The notes: a model not told the origin generated them from the letters alone. Positions 1 to 10,174 are shown, numbered from the stretch's first letter. The stretch is 64,000 nucleotides of DNA from Kitasatospora sp. DSM 101779 (GCF_025655475.1 NZ_JAHTIK010000001.1:4816877-4880876); one strand, 5' to 3'. A program made the numbers and translations.

Positions 1-1
1 C

Positions 2-3000
2 CAGGCCGCGGGCATCACCGCCGCCGACATCGGCTACCTGGAGGCCCACGCGGCCGGCACCGCCGCCGAGGACGCCGCCGAACTGGCCGCACTGGCGGCC
101 GTCCACCCCGCCGGCACCCCAGGCCCGGCGCTCGGCAGTGCCCGGGCCCACATCGGCGACGCCCAGGGCGCCGCCGCGATGGCCGGCCTGCTGCGGGCCT
201 TGCTCGCCGTCCACCACGGCTACCTGCCGGGCGTCCCCGGCTGGCAGCGGCCCGCCCCCGATCTCGCCGACCGGCTCGCCGCCACCGGCTGCCACCTCGC
301 CGACACCTCCCGTCCCTGGCTGCGCACCGAGCGGACCGGACGGCGGCACGCCGCGGTCTCGTTCATCGCCGAGGGCGGTGCGCACGGCCGGCTGGTGGTC
401 TCCGCGGCGGCCACCAGCGGCGCAGTCGAGGAACGGGCCTGGCAGCGGGCTGGCGGCCCCGTGCTGCTCGCCCTCGGCGCCGCCGACCCGGCCGACCTGC
501 TGGCCGCCGTCGAACGCCACCGCGGCCTGCTCGCCGGCGGCGCCGACCCGTACGCGCTCGCCCGGGCCGCCGCCGAGGCGCTGCCCCCCGGCACGCCGAG
601 GGTGGTGCTGGTCGGCCGGGACGCCGACGAGCTCGGCCGGCAGCTCGCCGCCGCCGCCAAGGACCTGCCGGGCGCCTGGGAGCGCGGCGAGGAGTGGGCC
701 ACCCCGGCCGGCAGCTGCTTCACCCCGCGCCCGACCGGCCCGGAGGGCAAGGTCGCGCTGGTCTACCCCGGCGCGGTCAACTCCTACCCGGGGCTCGGCC
801 GGGACCTCTTCCGGGCCTTCCCCGGCCTGCTGGAGCGCTTCGAGGCCGAGGTCGAGCGGCCCGACGACACCTTCCGTGCCGCCCGGCTGCACCCGCGCAC
901 CCAGATCAACCCGGGCCGTCGCGAACTCATGGCACTGGAAGCCGAGCTGGGCGACGACCTGCCGTTCATGCTGGCCACCGGCACCACCTTCGCGATCCTG
1001 TACACCGACCTGGTGCGGGACCTGCTGGGCGTCCGCGCCGACGGCGCGTTCGGCTACAGCCTCGGCGAGTCCAGCATGCTGTTCGCCACCGGCGGCTGGC
1101 AGCGCGGCGCCCGCCGCGACGACCGGATCAGCGCCACGCCGATCTTCCGGCACCGGCTGAACGGGCGTCGCACCGCCGTCCGCGAGCAGTGGGGCCTGGC
1201 CGACTCCGTACCCGACTCCGCGGTCTGGGCCGGCCACGTCCTGCTCACCGACGCGGAGCGCGTCCGCGCCGCGCTCGCCCGGTACGACCGGGTGTTCCTC
1301 ACCCACGTCAACACCCCGGGCGAGCTGGTGATCGCCGGCGACCCGGCGCAGTGCCGGGCGCTGATCGAGGAGTTGGGCTGCCCCGCGGCCAGGTCCCCCG
1401 TCAACGGGGTGATGCACTGCCCGGTCGTCGACCCCGACCTCGACGGCCTCGCCGAACTCAACGACCACCCGATGGGCTCAGCCGGCGGCCTGGACCTGCT
1501 CAGCGCCTACGACTACGGGCCCGTCCCCGCCCTCGACAGCGCGGAGACGGCCCGCCGGATCGCCCACACCCTGCGCTCCACGATCGACTTCCCGCGGCTG
1601 GTGCGTTCCGCGTACGACCGCGGCTTCCGCTACTTCGTCGAGGTCGGCCCGGGCGCCACCTGCACCCGCTGGGTGCGCGAGACGCTCGGCGACACCCCGC
1701 ACGTCGCGGTCTGTGTGGACCGGCGCGGTGTGCCCACGGCGCGCACCGTCGCCCAACTGGCCGCCCGGCTGGTCGCGCACGGCGTGCCGCTCGACCTCGC
1801 CGGACTGCTCGGGCCCGCGCCTGCGGTGCCCGCCCGGCGCCGGGTGCTCTTCCCGGTCGGCGGCGGTGCGTCCGTCCCCGCCCGGATCGCGGCCGAGGCC
1901 GCCGAGCTGCTGGCCGAGCCCGCCGCGGCACCCGTGTCCGCCGCGGCGGAGGAGCCCGTGCTCGTCGCGGTCGCCGCCGACACCGCCGCGGCCGGACGTG
2001 CCGCCCGTCACGCCGTCCCCGCCGCGTCCCCCGCCCGTCCGGCGGGTGGTGGAGATCCCCGCTGCCCGCTGCCGGCCGTGCCGCCCGGCCCGCCCGGACC
2101 GTCCCCCTTCTCGCCGGAGGAGCAGATGCCCGCCGATCCGACCCTCGCCGACCCCGAGGTCATCGCCTTCGACGGCGAGCCGATCTCCTTCCTGCCGTGG
2201 AGCGAGCCGCCCGCGCCGGCCCCGGCCGCGCCACTGACCCCGGCGGCCCCGGAGGCCGCACGGACCACGGCCCCCGCACCGGCCCCGGCCGCGGCGAACG
2301 GCAGCTACGGCGCCCAGGACCTCGTCCGTGAACTGCGCGACCAGCTGATGGCCACCCACTCGGTGGTGATGGAGACCCAGCGCGTCCTGCAGGACAGCAC
2401 CCTCGCCCGCACCGAGGCGCTGCTCGAAGCCCCGCCCGCCGACCCCGCACCGCTGCCGGAGCCCGAGCCGCAGGCCATCGAGCTCGCACCCCGGCTCGCA
2501 CTCCCGCCCGCGCCGGTGCCGGCCGTGCTGGAGCCCACCGCGGTCGTCCCGGCCAAGGAGCCCGGCGTCATCTGGAACGAGGACGACCTGCTCGCCTTCG
2601 CCACCGGCCGGATCGCCGACGTCTTCGGCCCCGCCTTCGCCGAGATCGACGGCTACGCCAAGCGCGTCCGGCTGCCCGCCCCGCCGTACCACTTCGTCAC
2701 CCGGGTCACCGAACTGCGCGCCGAGACCGGCGTCTACCGGCCGTCCTTCATCCGCACCGAGTACGACGTGCCGAAGGACGCCTGGTACGCCGTCGACGGC
2801 GGGGTGCCGCCGGCGGTCGCCATCGAGGCCGGTCAATGCGACCTGCTGCTGATCAGCTACCTCGGCATCGACTTCCGCAACAAGGGCGAGCGGGTCTACC
2901 GCCTGCTCGACTCCACCCTGGTCTTCCACGGCGACCTGCCGCGGGCCGGGCAGACCCTGCGCTACGACATCTCGATCAACCGCTTCGTCACCCAGGGCGA

Positions 3001-4957
3001 CACCACGCTCTTCTTCTTCAGCTACCTCTGCTACGCCGACGGCGAGCTGATCCTCGAACTCAAGGACGCCTCCGCCGGGTTCTTCAGCAAGGCGGAGCTC
3101 GACACCCCGCTCGGCGTGGTCGTCACCGCCAAGGAGAAGGCCGCCCGCGCGGCCCTGACCAGGACCTGGTTCAAGCCGCTCGCCCGCACGGAGAAGAACC
3201 ACCTCACCGCCGCCGACCTCGAACTGCTCGCCCAGGGCCGCCCCGGCGAGGTCTTCGGCCCCGAACACGCCCAGGACGAGGGCCTCAACCCCGCGCTGCG
3301 CCTCCCCGACGCCCGGCTGCGAATGATCGACGACCTGCGGATCGACCGCACCGGCGGCCCGCGCGGCCTCGGCGCCCTCACCGCCACCAAGCAACTGCAG
3401 CCCGACGCCTGGTACTTCGAGTGCCACTTCCCCGACGACCCGGTTCTGGCCGGCTCGATGGTCGCCGAGGGCGCCGTGCAGGCCCTGCAGACCTACCTGC
3501 TGCACCAGGGCATGCACCTCGTCCTGCCGGACGCCCGCTTCCAGACCATCGTCGGCCTGCAGACCGAGGTGCAGGTCCGCGGCCAGATCACCCCGCAGCA
3601 CCGGGAGATCCGCTACGAGATCGAGGTCATGGAGCTCACCCTGCTCCCGCGGCCCTCGGTGATCGCCGACGTCCTGGTGTACCTGGGCGACAAGCCGGTC
3701 ATCCGGATGCGCAACTTCGGCATCCAGATCCGCGAGAAGGAGGGCACCCCGTACCGGCCGGAGACCGGCGGCGTGCCGGCCTTCCTCGGCCGGCGCAACC
3801 GCTCCGGCGAACCCGCGATGATCAACGAACTGCACCTGGCACACGCGGCCAAGGGCGACCTCGGCACCGCGATGGGACCCGAGTTCGACGTCTACCGGAA
3901 CAGCCGCGCGCCCTACATCCCCAACGGGGACTTCCAGTTCGTCGACCGGATCATGTCCCTCAAGGGCGTCCGCGGCGACCTCGGCCCGGGCTCCGAGATG
4001 GTCACCGAGTACGACTCCCCGGCCGACGCCTGGTACTACACGCAGAACGCGCACCCCCACATGCCGAACTGCGTCCACATGGAGACCTCCCTGCAGGCCG
4101 CCATCCTGCTCGGCTACTACCTCGGCGCCACCCTCAAGCAGCCGGAGACCGAGTACGCCATCCGCAACCTGGACGGGCGCGCCACCCTGGTCAAGGACCT
4201 CGACCTGCGCGGGCGGACCGTCCGGCACCACTCCAAGCTGCTGATGACCAGCGCCGTCCAGGGCGCCGTGCTGCAGAAGTTCAGCTACGAGCTCTCCGCC
4301 GACGGCGAGGTCTTCTACACCGGCGAGTCGCTCTTCGGGTACTTCAGCGACGCAGCCCTCGCCAACCAGGCCGGCCTGGACGCCGGGCAGTACGCCGCCC
4401 CCTGGATCGAGCAGGAGAAGCCCGCCGCCGACCGCGTCCGGCGGATCGAACTCAGCGACGGCGCACCCGCGTTCACCGACCCGGCGGGCGGCCGGCTGCA
4501 CCTGCCCGGCGGCCACTTCCACCTCGTCGACCGGGTCGACCTGGTCCGCGACGGCGGCCGGCACGGCCGGGGCTACCTGCACGGCCACCGCGCCGTCCGC
4601 CCCGACGAGTGGTACTTCGACTGCCACTTCCACCGCGACCCGGTGATGCCCGGCTCGCTCGGCGTCGAGGCCGTGCTGCAGGCCCTGCGGCTGTACGTCC
4701 TGGAGGAGGGCCTCGCCGAGGGCATCGAACGGCCGCACTTCGCCCTCGCCACCGACGTCGAACTCGGCTGGAAGTACCGCGGCCAGATCCTCCGCCACGA
4801 CGAGGAGCTCCGCTTCGACGTGCACGTCCGCGAGGTCCGCCGCGAGGACGGCCGGCTCGTGGTGGTCGCCGACGCCGACCTGTGGAAGCCCGGACTGCGG
4901 ATCTACGAGCTCACCGGCGTGGCCGTCGAGGTCCGGTCCCAGTCGGCCACCCCCTGA
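2..4957 (+). CDS. PUFA-type synthase subunit, KS/CLF-AT-DH-DH, 5' truncated by window
   Basis: The open frame runs from the window edge, so only the last 1651 residues are seen. Numbering them from nucleotide 2, residues 1-90 are the end of a ketosynthase-fold domain. One catalytic His is kept (EAHAAGT, His16), but the NIGH motif reads HIGD (Asp53), so it may be a chain-length-factor-like domain. An acyltransferase follows at about 249-617 with nucleophile motif GYSLGES (Ser353). Next come an Ala/Pro-rich linker and a probable coiled coil (nt 2308-2430). Two FabA-like double-hotdog dehydratase units follow, with WYFECHFPDDPVLAGS (His1142) and WYFDCHFHRDPVMPGS (His1542), exactly 400 residues apart. 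The order combines parts of PfaB and PfaC of PUFA synthases. The visible part holds no ACP or KR domain, so these must be upstream. It should build and dehydrate a long acyl chain with the PfaD protein encoded next. Confidence 0.85.
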   Translation, partial: QAAGITAADIGYLEAHAAGTAAEDAAELAALAAVHPAGTPGPALGSARAHIGDAQGAAAMAGLLRALLAVHHGYLPGVPGWQRPAPDLADRLAATGCHLADTSRPWLRTERTGRRHAAVSFIAEGGAHGRLVVSAAATSGAVEERAWQRAGGPVLLALGAADPADLLAAVERHRGLLAGGADPYALARAAAEALPPGTPRVVLVGRDADELGRQLAAAAKDLPGAWERGEEWATPAGSCFTPRPTGPEGKVALVYPGAVNSYPGLGRDLFRAFPGLLERFEAEVERPDDTFRAARLHPRTQINPGRRELMALEAELGDDLPFMLATGTTFAILYTDLVRDLLGVRADGAFGYSLGESSMLFATGGWQRGARRDDRISATPIFRHRLNGRRTAVREQWGLADSVPDSAVWAGHVLLTDAERVRAALARYDRVFLTHVNTPGELVIAGDPAQCRALIEELGCPAARSPVNGVMHCPVVDPDLDGLAELNDHPMGSAGGLDLLSAYDYGPVPALDSAETARRIAHTLRSTIDFPRLVRSAYDRGFRYFVEVGPGATCTRWVRETLGDTPHVAVCVDRRGVPTARTVAQLAARLVAHGVPLDLAGLLGPAPAVPARRRVLFPVGGGASVPARIAAEAAELLAEPAAAPVSAAAEEPVLVAVAADTAAAGRAARHAVPAASPARPAGGGDPRCPLPAVPPGPPGPSPFSPEEQMPADPTLADPEVIAFDGEPISFLPWSEPPAPAPAAPLTPAAPEAARTTAPAPAPAAANGSYGAQDLVRELRDQLMATHSVVMETQRVLQDSTLARTEALLEAPPADPAPLPEPEPQAIELAPRLALPPAPVPAVLEPTAVVPAKEPGVIWNEDDLLAFATGRIADVFGPAFAEIDGYAKRVRLPAPPYHFVTRVTELRAETGVYRPSFIRTEYDVPKDAWYAVDGGVPPAVAIEAGQCDLLLISYLGIDFRNKGERVYRLLDSTLVFHGDLPRAGQTLRYDISINRFVTQGDTTLFFFSYLCYADGELILELKDASAGFFSKAELDTPLGVVVTAKEKAARAALTRTWFKPLARTEKNHLTAADLELLAQGRPGEVFGPEHAQDEGLNPALRLPDARLRMIDDLRIDRTGGPRGLGALTATKQLQPDAWYFECHFPDDPVLAGSMVAEGAVQALQTYLLHQGMHLVLPDARFQTIVGLQTEVQVRGQITPQHREIRYEIEVMELTLLPRPSVIADVLVYLGDKPVIRMRNFGIQIREKEGTPYRPETGGVPAFLGRRNRSGEPAMINELHLAHAAKGDLGTAMGPEFDVYRNSRAPYIPNGDFQFVDRIMSLKGVRGDLGPGSEMVTEYDSPADAWYYTQNAHPHMPNCVHMETSLQAAILLGYYLGATLKQPETEYAIRNLDGRATLVKDLDLRGRTVRHHSKLLMTSAVQGAVLQKFSYELSADGEVFYTGESLFGYFSDAALANQAGLDAGQYAAPWIEQEKPAADRVRRIELSDGAPAFTDPAGGRLHLPGGHFHLVDRVDLVRDGGRHGRGYLHGHRAVRPDEWYFDCHFHRDPVMPGSLGVEAVLQALRLYVLEEGLAEGIERPHFALATDVELGWKYRGQILRHDEELRFDVHVREVRREDGRLVVVADADLWKPGLRIYELTGVAVEVRSQSATP

Positions 4958-4986
4958 CCGCCCGCCCGAGGAGACGGAAGCCCATC

Positions 4987-6618
4987 ATGAACCACCCCCA
5001 GACACCACTGCTCTGGCAGGGCGAGCAGTACCCGAGCACCGACGCGGCCGGGATCTACCAGGCCCTCGCCGACCTGGAACGCCCCTGCTTCGTCGTCCGC
5101 ACCCCGCAGGGCATCGGCGCCGCCGCGGGCGGCCGCGCCGTCCCGTCCGGCGGCCGCGAGACCGGCCTGCCGCTGCTCGCCGCCGCCGCACCGCTGCCCC
5201 CACAGCGGCTCGGCTCGGCCGCCTTCCTCGCCGCGCACGGCGTCCGCCAGCCGTACCTGGCCGGCGCGATGGCCGGCGGCATCGCCTCGGCCGACCTGGT
5301 GATCGCCCTCGCCCGGCAGGGCTTCCTCGGCTCCTTCGGCGCCGCGGGCCTGCTGCCGGAGAGCATCGCGAAGGCGCTTGCCCGGTTCGCCGCCGAGATC
5401 CCAGGCCTGCCCTACGCCGTCAACCTGATCCACAGCCCCAGCGAGGAGCGGCTGGAACGCGAGGCCGTCGAACTGTTCCTGCGGCACGGCGTCCGCTGCG
5501 TCGAGGCCTCCGCCTTCATGGCGCTCAGCCCGCACATCGTCCGCTACCGGCTCGCCGGGTTGCGCCCCGGTCCGGACGGCCGCCCGGTCGCCGAACACCG
5601 GGTGATCGCCAAGATCTCCCGCACCGAGACCGCCGAGCGGTTCATGCGCCCCGCCCCGGCCGCCACCGTCAGCGCCCTGCTGGAGCAAGGCCTGATCACC
5701 CCAGACCAGGCCGACCTCGCCAAGTACGTGCCGATGGCTGACGACATCACCGTCGAGGCCGACTCCGGCGGCCACACCGACCGGCGGCCGCTGCCCGCCC
5801 TGCTGCCCAGCATCCTGCGGCTGCGCGACGCCGTGCAGCGCGAGCACCGCTACCCCGCGCCCGTCCGGGTCGGCGCGGCCGGCGGGCTCGGCACCCCGTC
5901 CGCCGTCGCCGCCGCCTTCGCCATGGGCGCCGCCTACGTGGTCACCGGCTCGGTCAACCAGTCCTGCGTGGAGTCCGGCGCCTCCAAGGCGACCCGGGCG
6001 CTGCTCGCCGAAGCCGGCATCGCCGACTGCGAGATGGCCCCCGCGGCAGACATGTTCGAACTCGGCGTCGAGCTGCAGGTACTGAAGAAGGGCACGCTCT
6101 TCCCGATGCGCGCCAAGAAGCTCTACGAGCTGTACCAGGCGCACGACGGCCTGGAGGCCCTCCCCGAGGCGGAGCGCGCCCGGTTGGAGGCCCAGGTCTT
6201 CCGCCGCCCGCTCGCCGACGTCTGGCAGGAGTGCGTGGGCTACTTCGAACGCCGCGACCCCGAACAGCTCGCCCGCGCCGCCGGCAGCCCCAAGCGGCGG
6301 ATGGCCCTGGTCTTCCGCTGGTACCTCGGGATGTCCTCGCGCTGGGCCGTCACCGGCGACCCCGACCGCACCCTCGACTACCAGATCTGGTGCGGCCCGG
6401 CGATGGGCAGCTTCAACGACTGGGTGACCGCCAGCTACCTCAAGGCACCCGGCAACCGCCGGGTCGCCGAGGTCGCCCACCACCTGATGCGCGGCGCGGC
6501 CTTCCACACCCGGATCGCCCAGCTCCGCACCGCCGGCGTTCACGTCCCGGCCGCCGCCGCCGACTACCGGCCCGTCCCGCTGGAGTCCGCGGTCACCACC
6601 CTGGAGGGCGCCAGATGA
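4987..6618 (+). CDS. pfaD: PfaD-family trans-acting enoyl reductase of PUFA/polyketide synthase
   Basis: This 543-residue protein matches the usual length of PfaD-type enoyl reductases, FMN-dependent relatives of nitronate monooxygenase (TIM barrel). Visible signatures include an N-terminal glycine-rich segment (LAGAMAGGIASADLV), the phosphate-binding stretch VRVGAAGGLGTPSAVAAAF, VVTGSVNQSCVESG, and the C-terminal IWCGPAMGSFNDW typical of PfaD. It would reduce enoyl intermediates on the carrier protein of the upstream megasynthase. The ATG at 4987 is chosen because it follows GAGGAGACGGAAG and starts 29 nt after the megasynthase stop. The open frame extends further upstream, but only antisense or out of frame to that gene. 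The stop overlaps the next start (ATGA), which implies translational coupling. Confidence 0.9.
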   Translation: MNHPQTPLLWQGEQYPSTDAAGIYQALADLERPCFVVRTPQGIGAAAGGRAVPSGGRETGLPLLAAAAPLPPQRLGSAAFLAAHGVRQPYLAGAMAGGIASADLVIALARQGFLGSFGAAGLLPESIAKALARFAAEIPGLPYAVNLIHSPSEERLEREAVELFLRHGVRCVEASAFMALSPHIVRYRLAGLRPGPDGRPVAEHRVIAKISRTETAERFMRPAPAATVSALLEQGLITPDQADLAKYVPMADDITVEADSGGHTDRRPLPALLPSILRLRDAVQREHRYPAPVRVGAAGGLGTPSAVAAAFAMGAAYVVTGSVNQSCVESGASKATRALLAEAGIADCEMAPAADMFELGVELQVLKKGTLFPMRAKKLYELYQAHDGLEALPEAERARLEAQVFRRPLADVWQECVGYFERRDPEQLARAAGSPKRRMALVFRWYLGMSSRWAVTGDPDRTLDYQIWCGPAMGSFNDWVTASYLKAPGNRRVAEVAHHLMRGAAFHTRIAQLRTAGVHVPAAAADYRPVPLESAVTTLEGAR

Positions 6619-8315
6619 CCGGCCCGCTCGACGGACTCGGCTCCGCCGCCGCGCAGTTGGAGCAGTCGCTCGGCCCCGCCGAGGACCCGGCCAACCCGTA
6701 CGGTTTCGCCGCCGCCGCCCGCCGTGACGAAGCGGGGGAGTACCCCGAGGCGCTGGCCGCCGCACTGCGCGCCGCCGGCTTCCACCTCGACTACCTGCCC
6801 CCCGACTGGGGCGGTACCTTCCGCTCCTTCGACCGCAGCCTGCTGCTCGTCCGCACCGCCGCCCGGCGCGACCTCAACGCCATGCCGGCCACCATGTTCT
6901 CCATCACCGCCGCCACCTGCGTCCGGCTGCACGGCTCGCCCGCCCAGCAGCAGGAGGTCGCCGAACTCCTGCGCGGCGGCGGAGCGGTGGCCTTCGCCCT
7001 GTCCGAGGCCGAGCACGGCAGCGACCTGCTCGCCAACACCGCCCGCCTGGAACGCGACCCGGACGGCCCGGGCCTGCGGCTCACCGGCGAGAAGTGGATG
7101 GTCGGCCTCGGGCAGCGCTGCGAGGCCGCGTACGTGGTCGCCCGCACCGGGGAGCGCGGACCGGGCTCCTTCACCGCCGTCCTGCTCGACCTCGCCGCCG
7201 CCGGGCCCGAACTCGACCGCGGCCCGGCCGTCCCCACCGGCGGCATGCGCGGCATCGACTTCGCCCACCTGCGCTTCGACGGCCTCCCGGTCGCCGGGAG
7301 CCGCGTGGTCGGCCGACCCGGCGAGGCCCTGGAGACCGCGGTCAAGGCCCAGCAGGTCGTCCGGCTGATGTCCACCGCCGGCAGCCTCGGCTGCGCCGAC
7401 ACCGCCCTGCGGCTCACCCTCGGCTTCGCCGCCGAGCGCCGCACCGGCCGCAGCCGCCTCCTCGACACCCCCTACCAGCGACGGGAGTCCGCGATCGCCG
7501 CGGCCGCGCTGCTCGCCGCCGACGCCGTCGCCCTGACCGCCGCCCGCGGCATCCACCTCGCCCCCGAGCAGTTCAGCGTCTGGGGCTGCGCCGCCAAACA
7601 CGTGGTCGCCGAGGCCGTCGAGGACGCCGTCGCCCGCTGCGGCGCCACCCTCGCCACCCGCGCCGTGCTGCGCACCGAAGGCCCGGGCGGCGGCCTCTTC
7701 CAGAAGCTCCAGCGGGACGCCGCCCTCGTCCGGGTGGTCGACACCAGCACCCTGGCCAACCTCCGCTCCTTCGCCGGCCAACTGCCCGCCCTCGCCAAGG
7801 CCCCGGCCGAGGACGCCGCGACCGTCTTCGCCCTGGACGCACCGCTGCCGCCGTACGACCCTGCCCGGCTCGACCTCAACGCCCGCGGTCGCGACCTGCC
7901 GACCGGGACCCTCACCGCGATCGCCGGACCCGCCGCCGCGGCCCTCACGGAGAGCGGCGCCCCGGAGACGGCCGCCCTCGCCGAACGCCTCCGGGACACC
8001 CTGCAGAACCTCCCCAAGGAGGTCGAGCGGGCCGGAGCCGGCCTCGCCCTGGTCGACCTCGCCGAACGGTTCGCCTGGCTGCACGCCGCCGCCTGCTGCC
8101 TCCAGCTGTGGTGGGCCGGCCGCCACCTGCCGCTGCACGGGCAGCCGCCCGGCTCGGCCGGCTGGCTCGGCGCCTGCCTCGGCTACCTGCTGGCCCGCGC
8201 CGACGGCACCGACCCGCGCCGGCAGGCCGACCTGCTCGCACCCGCCCTCGACGCCGTGCTCGCGCTGCACCGGGATCACCGGATGTTCTCGGCCGTCCCC
8301 GTCCCGCTGGCCTGA
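6615..8315 (+). CDS. acyl-CoA dehydrogenase family flavoprotein (first of two)
   Basis: 566 residues with the acyl-CoA dehydrogenase fold: a helical N-terminal domain, the FAD/substrate segment FALSEAEHGSDLLANT followed by LRLTGEKWMVG, and a C-terminal helical domain. The protein is longer than typical 380-residue enzymes, having about 150 extra C-terminal residues. Where classical enzymes carry the catalytic Glu in an I-Y-E-G-T motif, by-eye alignment puts Asp376 here (VVDTST). The start overlaps the pfaD stop by 4 nt. In this operon it probably introduces a double bond into, or oxidises, the acyl chain made by the synthase, on either a CoA or an ACP thioester. The true substrate is not evident. 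It is paralogous to the next gene, so the two may form a heteromer. Confidence 0.85.
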   Translation: MTGPLDGLGSAAAQLEQSLGPAEDPANPYGFAAAARRDEAGEYPEALAAALRAAGFHLDYLPPDWGGTFRSFDRSLLLVRTAARRDLNAMPATMFSITAATCVRLHGSPAQQQEVAELLRGGGAVAFALSEAEHGSDLLANTARLERDPDGPGLRLTGEKWMVGLGQRCEAAYVVARTGERGPGSFTAVLLDLAAAGPELDRGPAVPTGGMRGIDFAHLRFDGLPVAGSRVVGRPGEALETAVKAQQVVRLMSTAGSLGCADTALRLTLGFAAERRTGRSRLLDTPYQRRESAIAAAALLAADAVALTAARGIHLAPEQFSVWGCAAKHVVAEAVEDAVARCGATLATRAVLRTEGPGGGLFQKLQRDAALVRVVDTSTLANLRSFAGQLPALAKAPAEDAATVFALDAPLPPYDPARLDLNARGRDLPTGTLTAIAGPAAAALTESGAPETAALAERLRDTLQNLPKEVERAGAGLALVDLAERFAWLHAAACCLQLWWAGRHLPLHGQPPGSAGWLGACLGYLLARADGTDPRRQADLLAPALDAVLALHRDHRMFSAVPVPLA

Positions 8316-8351
8316 CCGACACCCCGCACCCACGCGACCCGGAGGAGACCG

Positions 8352-10142
8352 GTGCCGAAGCCAGAACTCGACAAGCTCGCCGCCGAGTTGGAAGTCCACC
8401 TGGGCGACCCGCACGACCCGGCGAGCCGGATGCCGTTCGAGCGGATCCTCGACCACGACGAACGCGAGGAGTACCCCTACCCCTTCGTCAACCTGCTGCA
8501 GCGCTGGGGGGTGCACGAGTACAACATCCCCGCCGCCCAGGGCGGCCGGGCCGGGGACGTGGAGACCGGCTTCAACCTGCTGCGCCTCATCGCCCGCCGC
8601 GACCCGACCACCGCCACCGCCCTGATCATCACCAGCCTGGCCTTCCTGCCCGCCTGGATCGCCGGCACCGACGAGCAGAAGCAGTACCTGGTCGACACGA
8701 TGAAGCAGGGCAGCCGCTACGCCTGGGGCCTGTCCGAGCGCAACCACGGCAGCGACGTGCTCGGCAACGAACTGCGCGCCGACAAGGTCGACGGCGGCTA
8801 CCTGCTCACCGGCGAGAAGTGGCTGATCGGCAACGCCCGCGTCGCCGACGGCCTCACCGTCTTCGCCCGCACCAAGGAGTCCGGCGGCCCCGCCGGCTAC
8901 TCGATCCTGCTGCTGGAGAAGCGCCGCACCCCGGCCGGCTCCGTCGAGGAACTGCCCAACGAGCGGCTGCACGGCCTGCGCGCCATCGACATGAGCGGCA
9001 TCCGGGTGGACGGGGTGTTCGTCCCCGACTCCGCCCGGCTCGGCGCGGAGGGCGCAGGCCTGGAGATCGCCCTGCAGACCTCCCAGGTCGCCCGTACCCT
9101 GATCGGCTCCATCGCGCTCTCCGCCGTGGACACCGCACTGCGGGGCACCCTCGACTTCACCGAGCACCGGGTCATCTTCGGCCGCACCGTCAGCGACATC
9201 CCCTACTCCCGGCGGCAGTTGGCGGAGTGCTTCGCCGACCTGATGGTCGCCGACGCGGTCAGCCTCGGCGCCGTCCGCAGCCTCCAGCTCGTCCCGGAAC
9301 AGGCCAGCGTCTGGTCCTCGGTCGCCAAGTACCTCGTCCCGACCATGCTGGAACGCACCATGTCCCAGCTCAACGTGGTGCTGGGCGCGCGTTTCTACCT
9401 CCGCGACGACCCGCACCACGGCATCCACCAGAAGATGCTCCGCGACCTGCTGGTGGCCAACTTCGCCGACGGCAACACCGTGGTCAACCTGAAGAACCTC
9501 GCCCTGCAGCTGGACGGCCTGCTCGCCGCCGTCGTCGAGCCGCCCGCCGGCGCCGCCACCGGGGCGGAGGAGCGGGTGACCACCCTGTACGGCATGGACC
9601 GGCCGCTGCCGCTCTACCGCCCCTGGGACCAGGAGCTGTTCAGCCGAGGCCGCGACGACGCCCTGCTCGCCGCCCCCGCCTCGCTCGCCGCCCTGCGCCG
9701 CCTCGCCGAGGGCACCCCGGGCGAGGAGGGCGACCGGCTGCGGCGCGCCGCCGACACCGCCGCCGAACTCCTCGGCCGCGCCGCCGCCCTGCGCGGGCGC
9801 AGCCGCACCCTGAAGGCCGACCTCGGCCGCGAGTACGGCCAGTCCGCCGAACTCTTCGACCTCGCCAAGGAGTACTGCCTGCTGCACGCCGTCGCCGCCT
9901 GCGTGCACACCCACCTGCACTCCGCCGACGCCATGGAGGACCCGCTGCCCAGCGGCGCCCTGCTGCTGCTCCAACTGGAGCGGCTGCGCCGGCACTGGCA
10001 CCCGCACGAGGCCGTCACCGACGCCGCCGACGTCGACGAGGTGATGGCCGTGCTGCGCCGGCTGCACCAGGGCGACCGGCTGTTCTCGCACTGGCAGTTC
10101 CGGCTGGCCGCGCGCACCGGGCCCCGCCCCGGCGCCCGGTGA
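8352..10142 (+). CDS. acyl-CoA dehydrogenase family flavoprotein (second of two)
   Basis: 596 residues starting at a GTG 5 nt after GGAGGAG. It keeps the family signature GLSERNHGSDVLGNEL...YLLTGEKWLIGNAR and a C-terminal extension like that of the preceding paralogue. The region equivalent to the catalytic Glu loop reads NFADGNTVVN, with Asp373 in the expected place by eye. It lies 36 nt downstream of the first dehydrogenase, in the same operon. Paired acyl-CoA dehydrogenases beside a PUFA-type synthase suggest a desaturation or chain-tailoring step, possibly by a two-subunit enzyme. That role is inferred from context. Confidence 0.85.
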   Translation: MPKPELDKLAAELEVHLGDPHDPASRMPFERILDHDEREEYPYPFVNLLQRWGVHEYNIPAAQGGRAGDVETGFNLLRLIARRDPTTATALIITSLAFLPAWIAGTDEQKQYLVDTMKQGSRYAWGLSERNHGSDVLGNELRADKVDGGYLLTGEKWLIGNARVADGLTVFARTKESGGPAGYSILLLEKRRTPAGSVEELPNERLHGLRAIDMSGIRVDGVFVPDSARLGAEGAGLEIALQTSQVARTLIGSIALSAVDTALRGTLDFTEHRVIFGRTVSDIPYSRRQLAECFADLMVADAVSLGAVRSLQLVPEQASVWSSVAKYLVPTMLERTMSQLNVVLGARFYLRDDPHHGIHQKMLRDLLVANFADGNTVVNLKNLALQLDGLLAAVVEPPAGAATGAEERVTTLYGMDRPLPLYRPWDQELFSRGRDDALLAAPASLAALRRLAEGTPGEEGDRLRRAADTAAELLGRAAALRGRSRTLKADLGREYGQSAELFDLAKEYCLLHAVAACVHTHLHSADAMEDPLPSGALLLLQLERLRRHWHPHEAVTDAADVDEVMAVLRRLHQGDRLFSHWQFRLAARTGPRPGAR

Positions 10143-10174
10143 CCCCCGACCGACCGCAGCGGAAGGAGTGCCCC

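Noticed and set aside
1478..4825. 1115-residue open frame antisense to the megasynthase
   Set aside because: A mirror of a GC-rich gene. It is full of Gly/Val/Asp/His repeats, has no motifs, and the plus-strand frame shows clear AT and DH domains.
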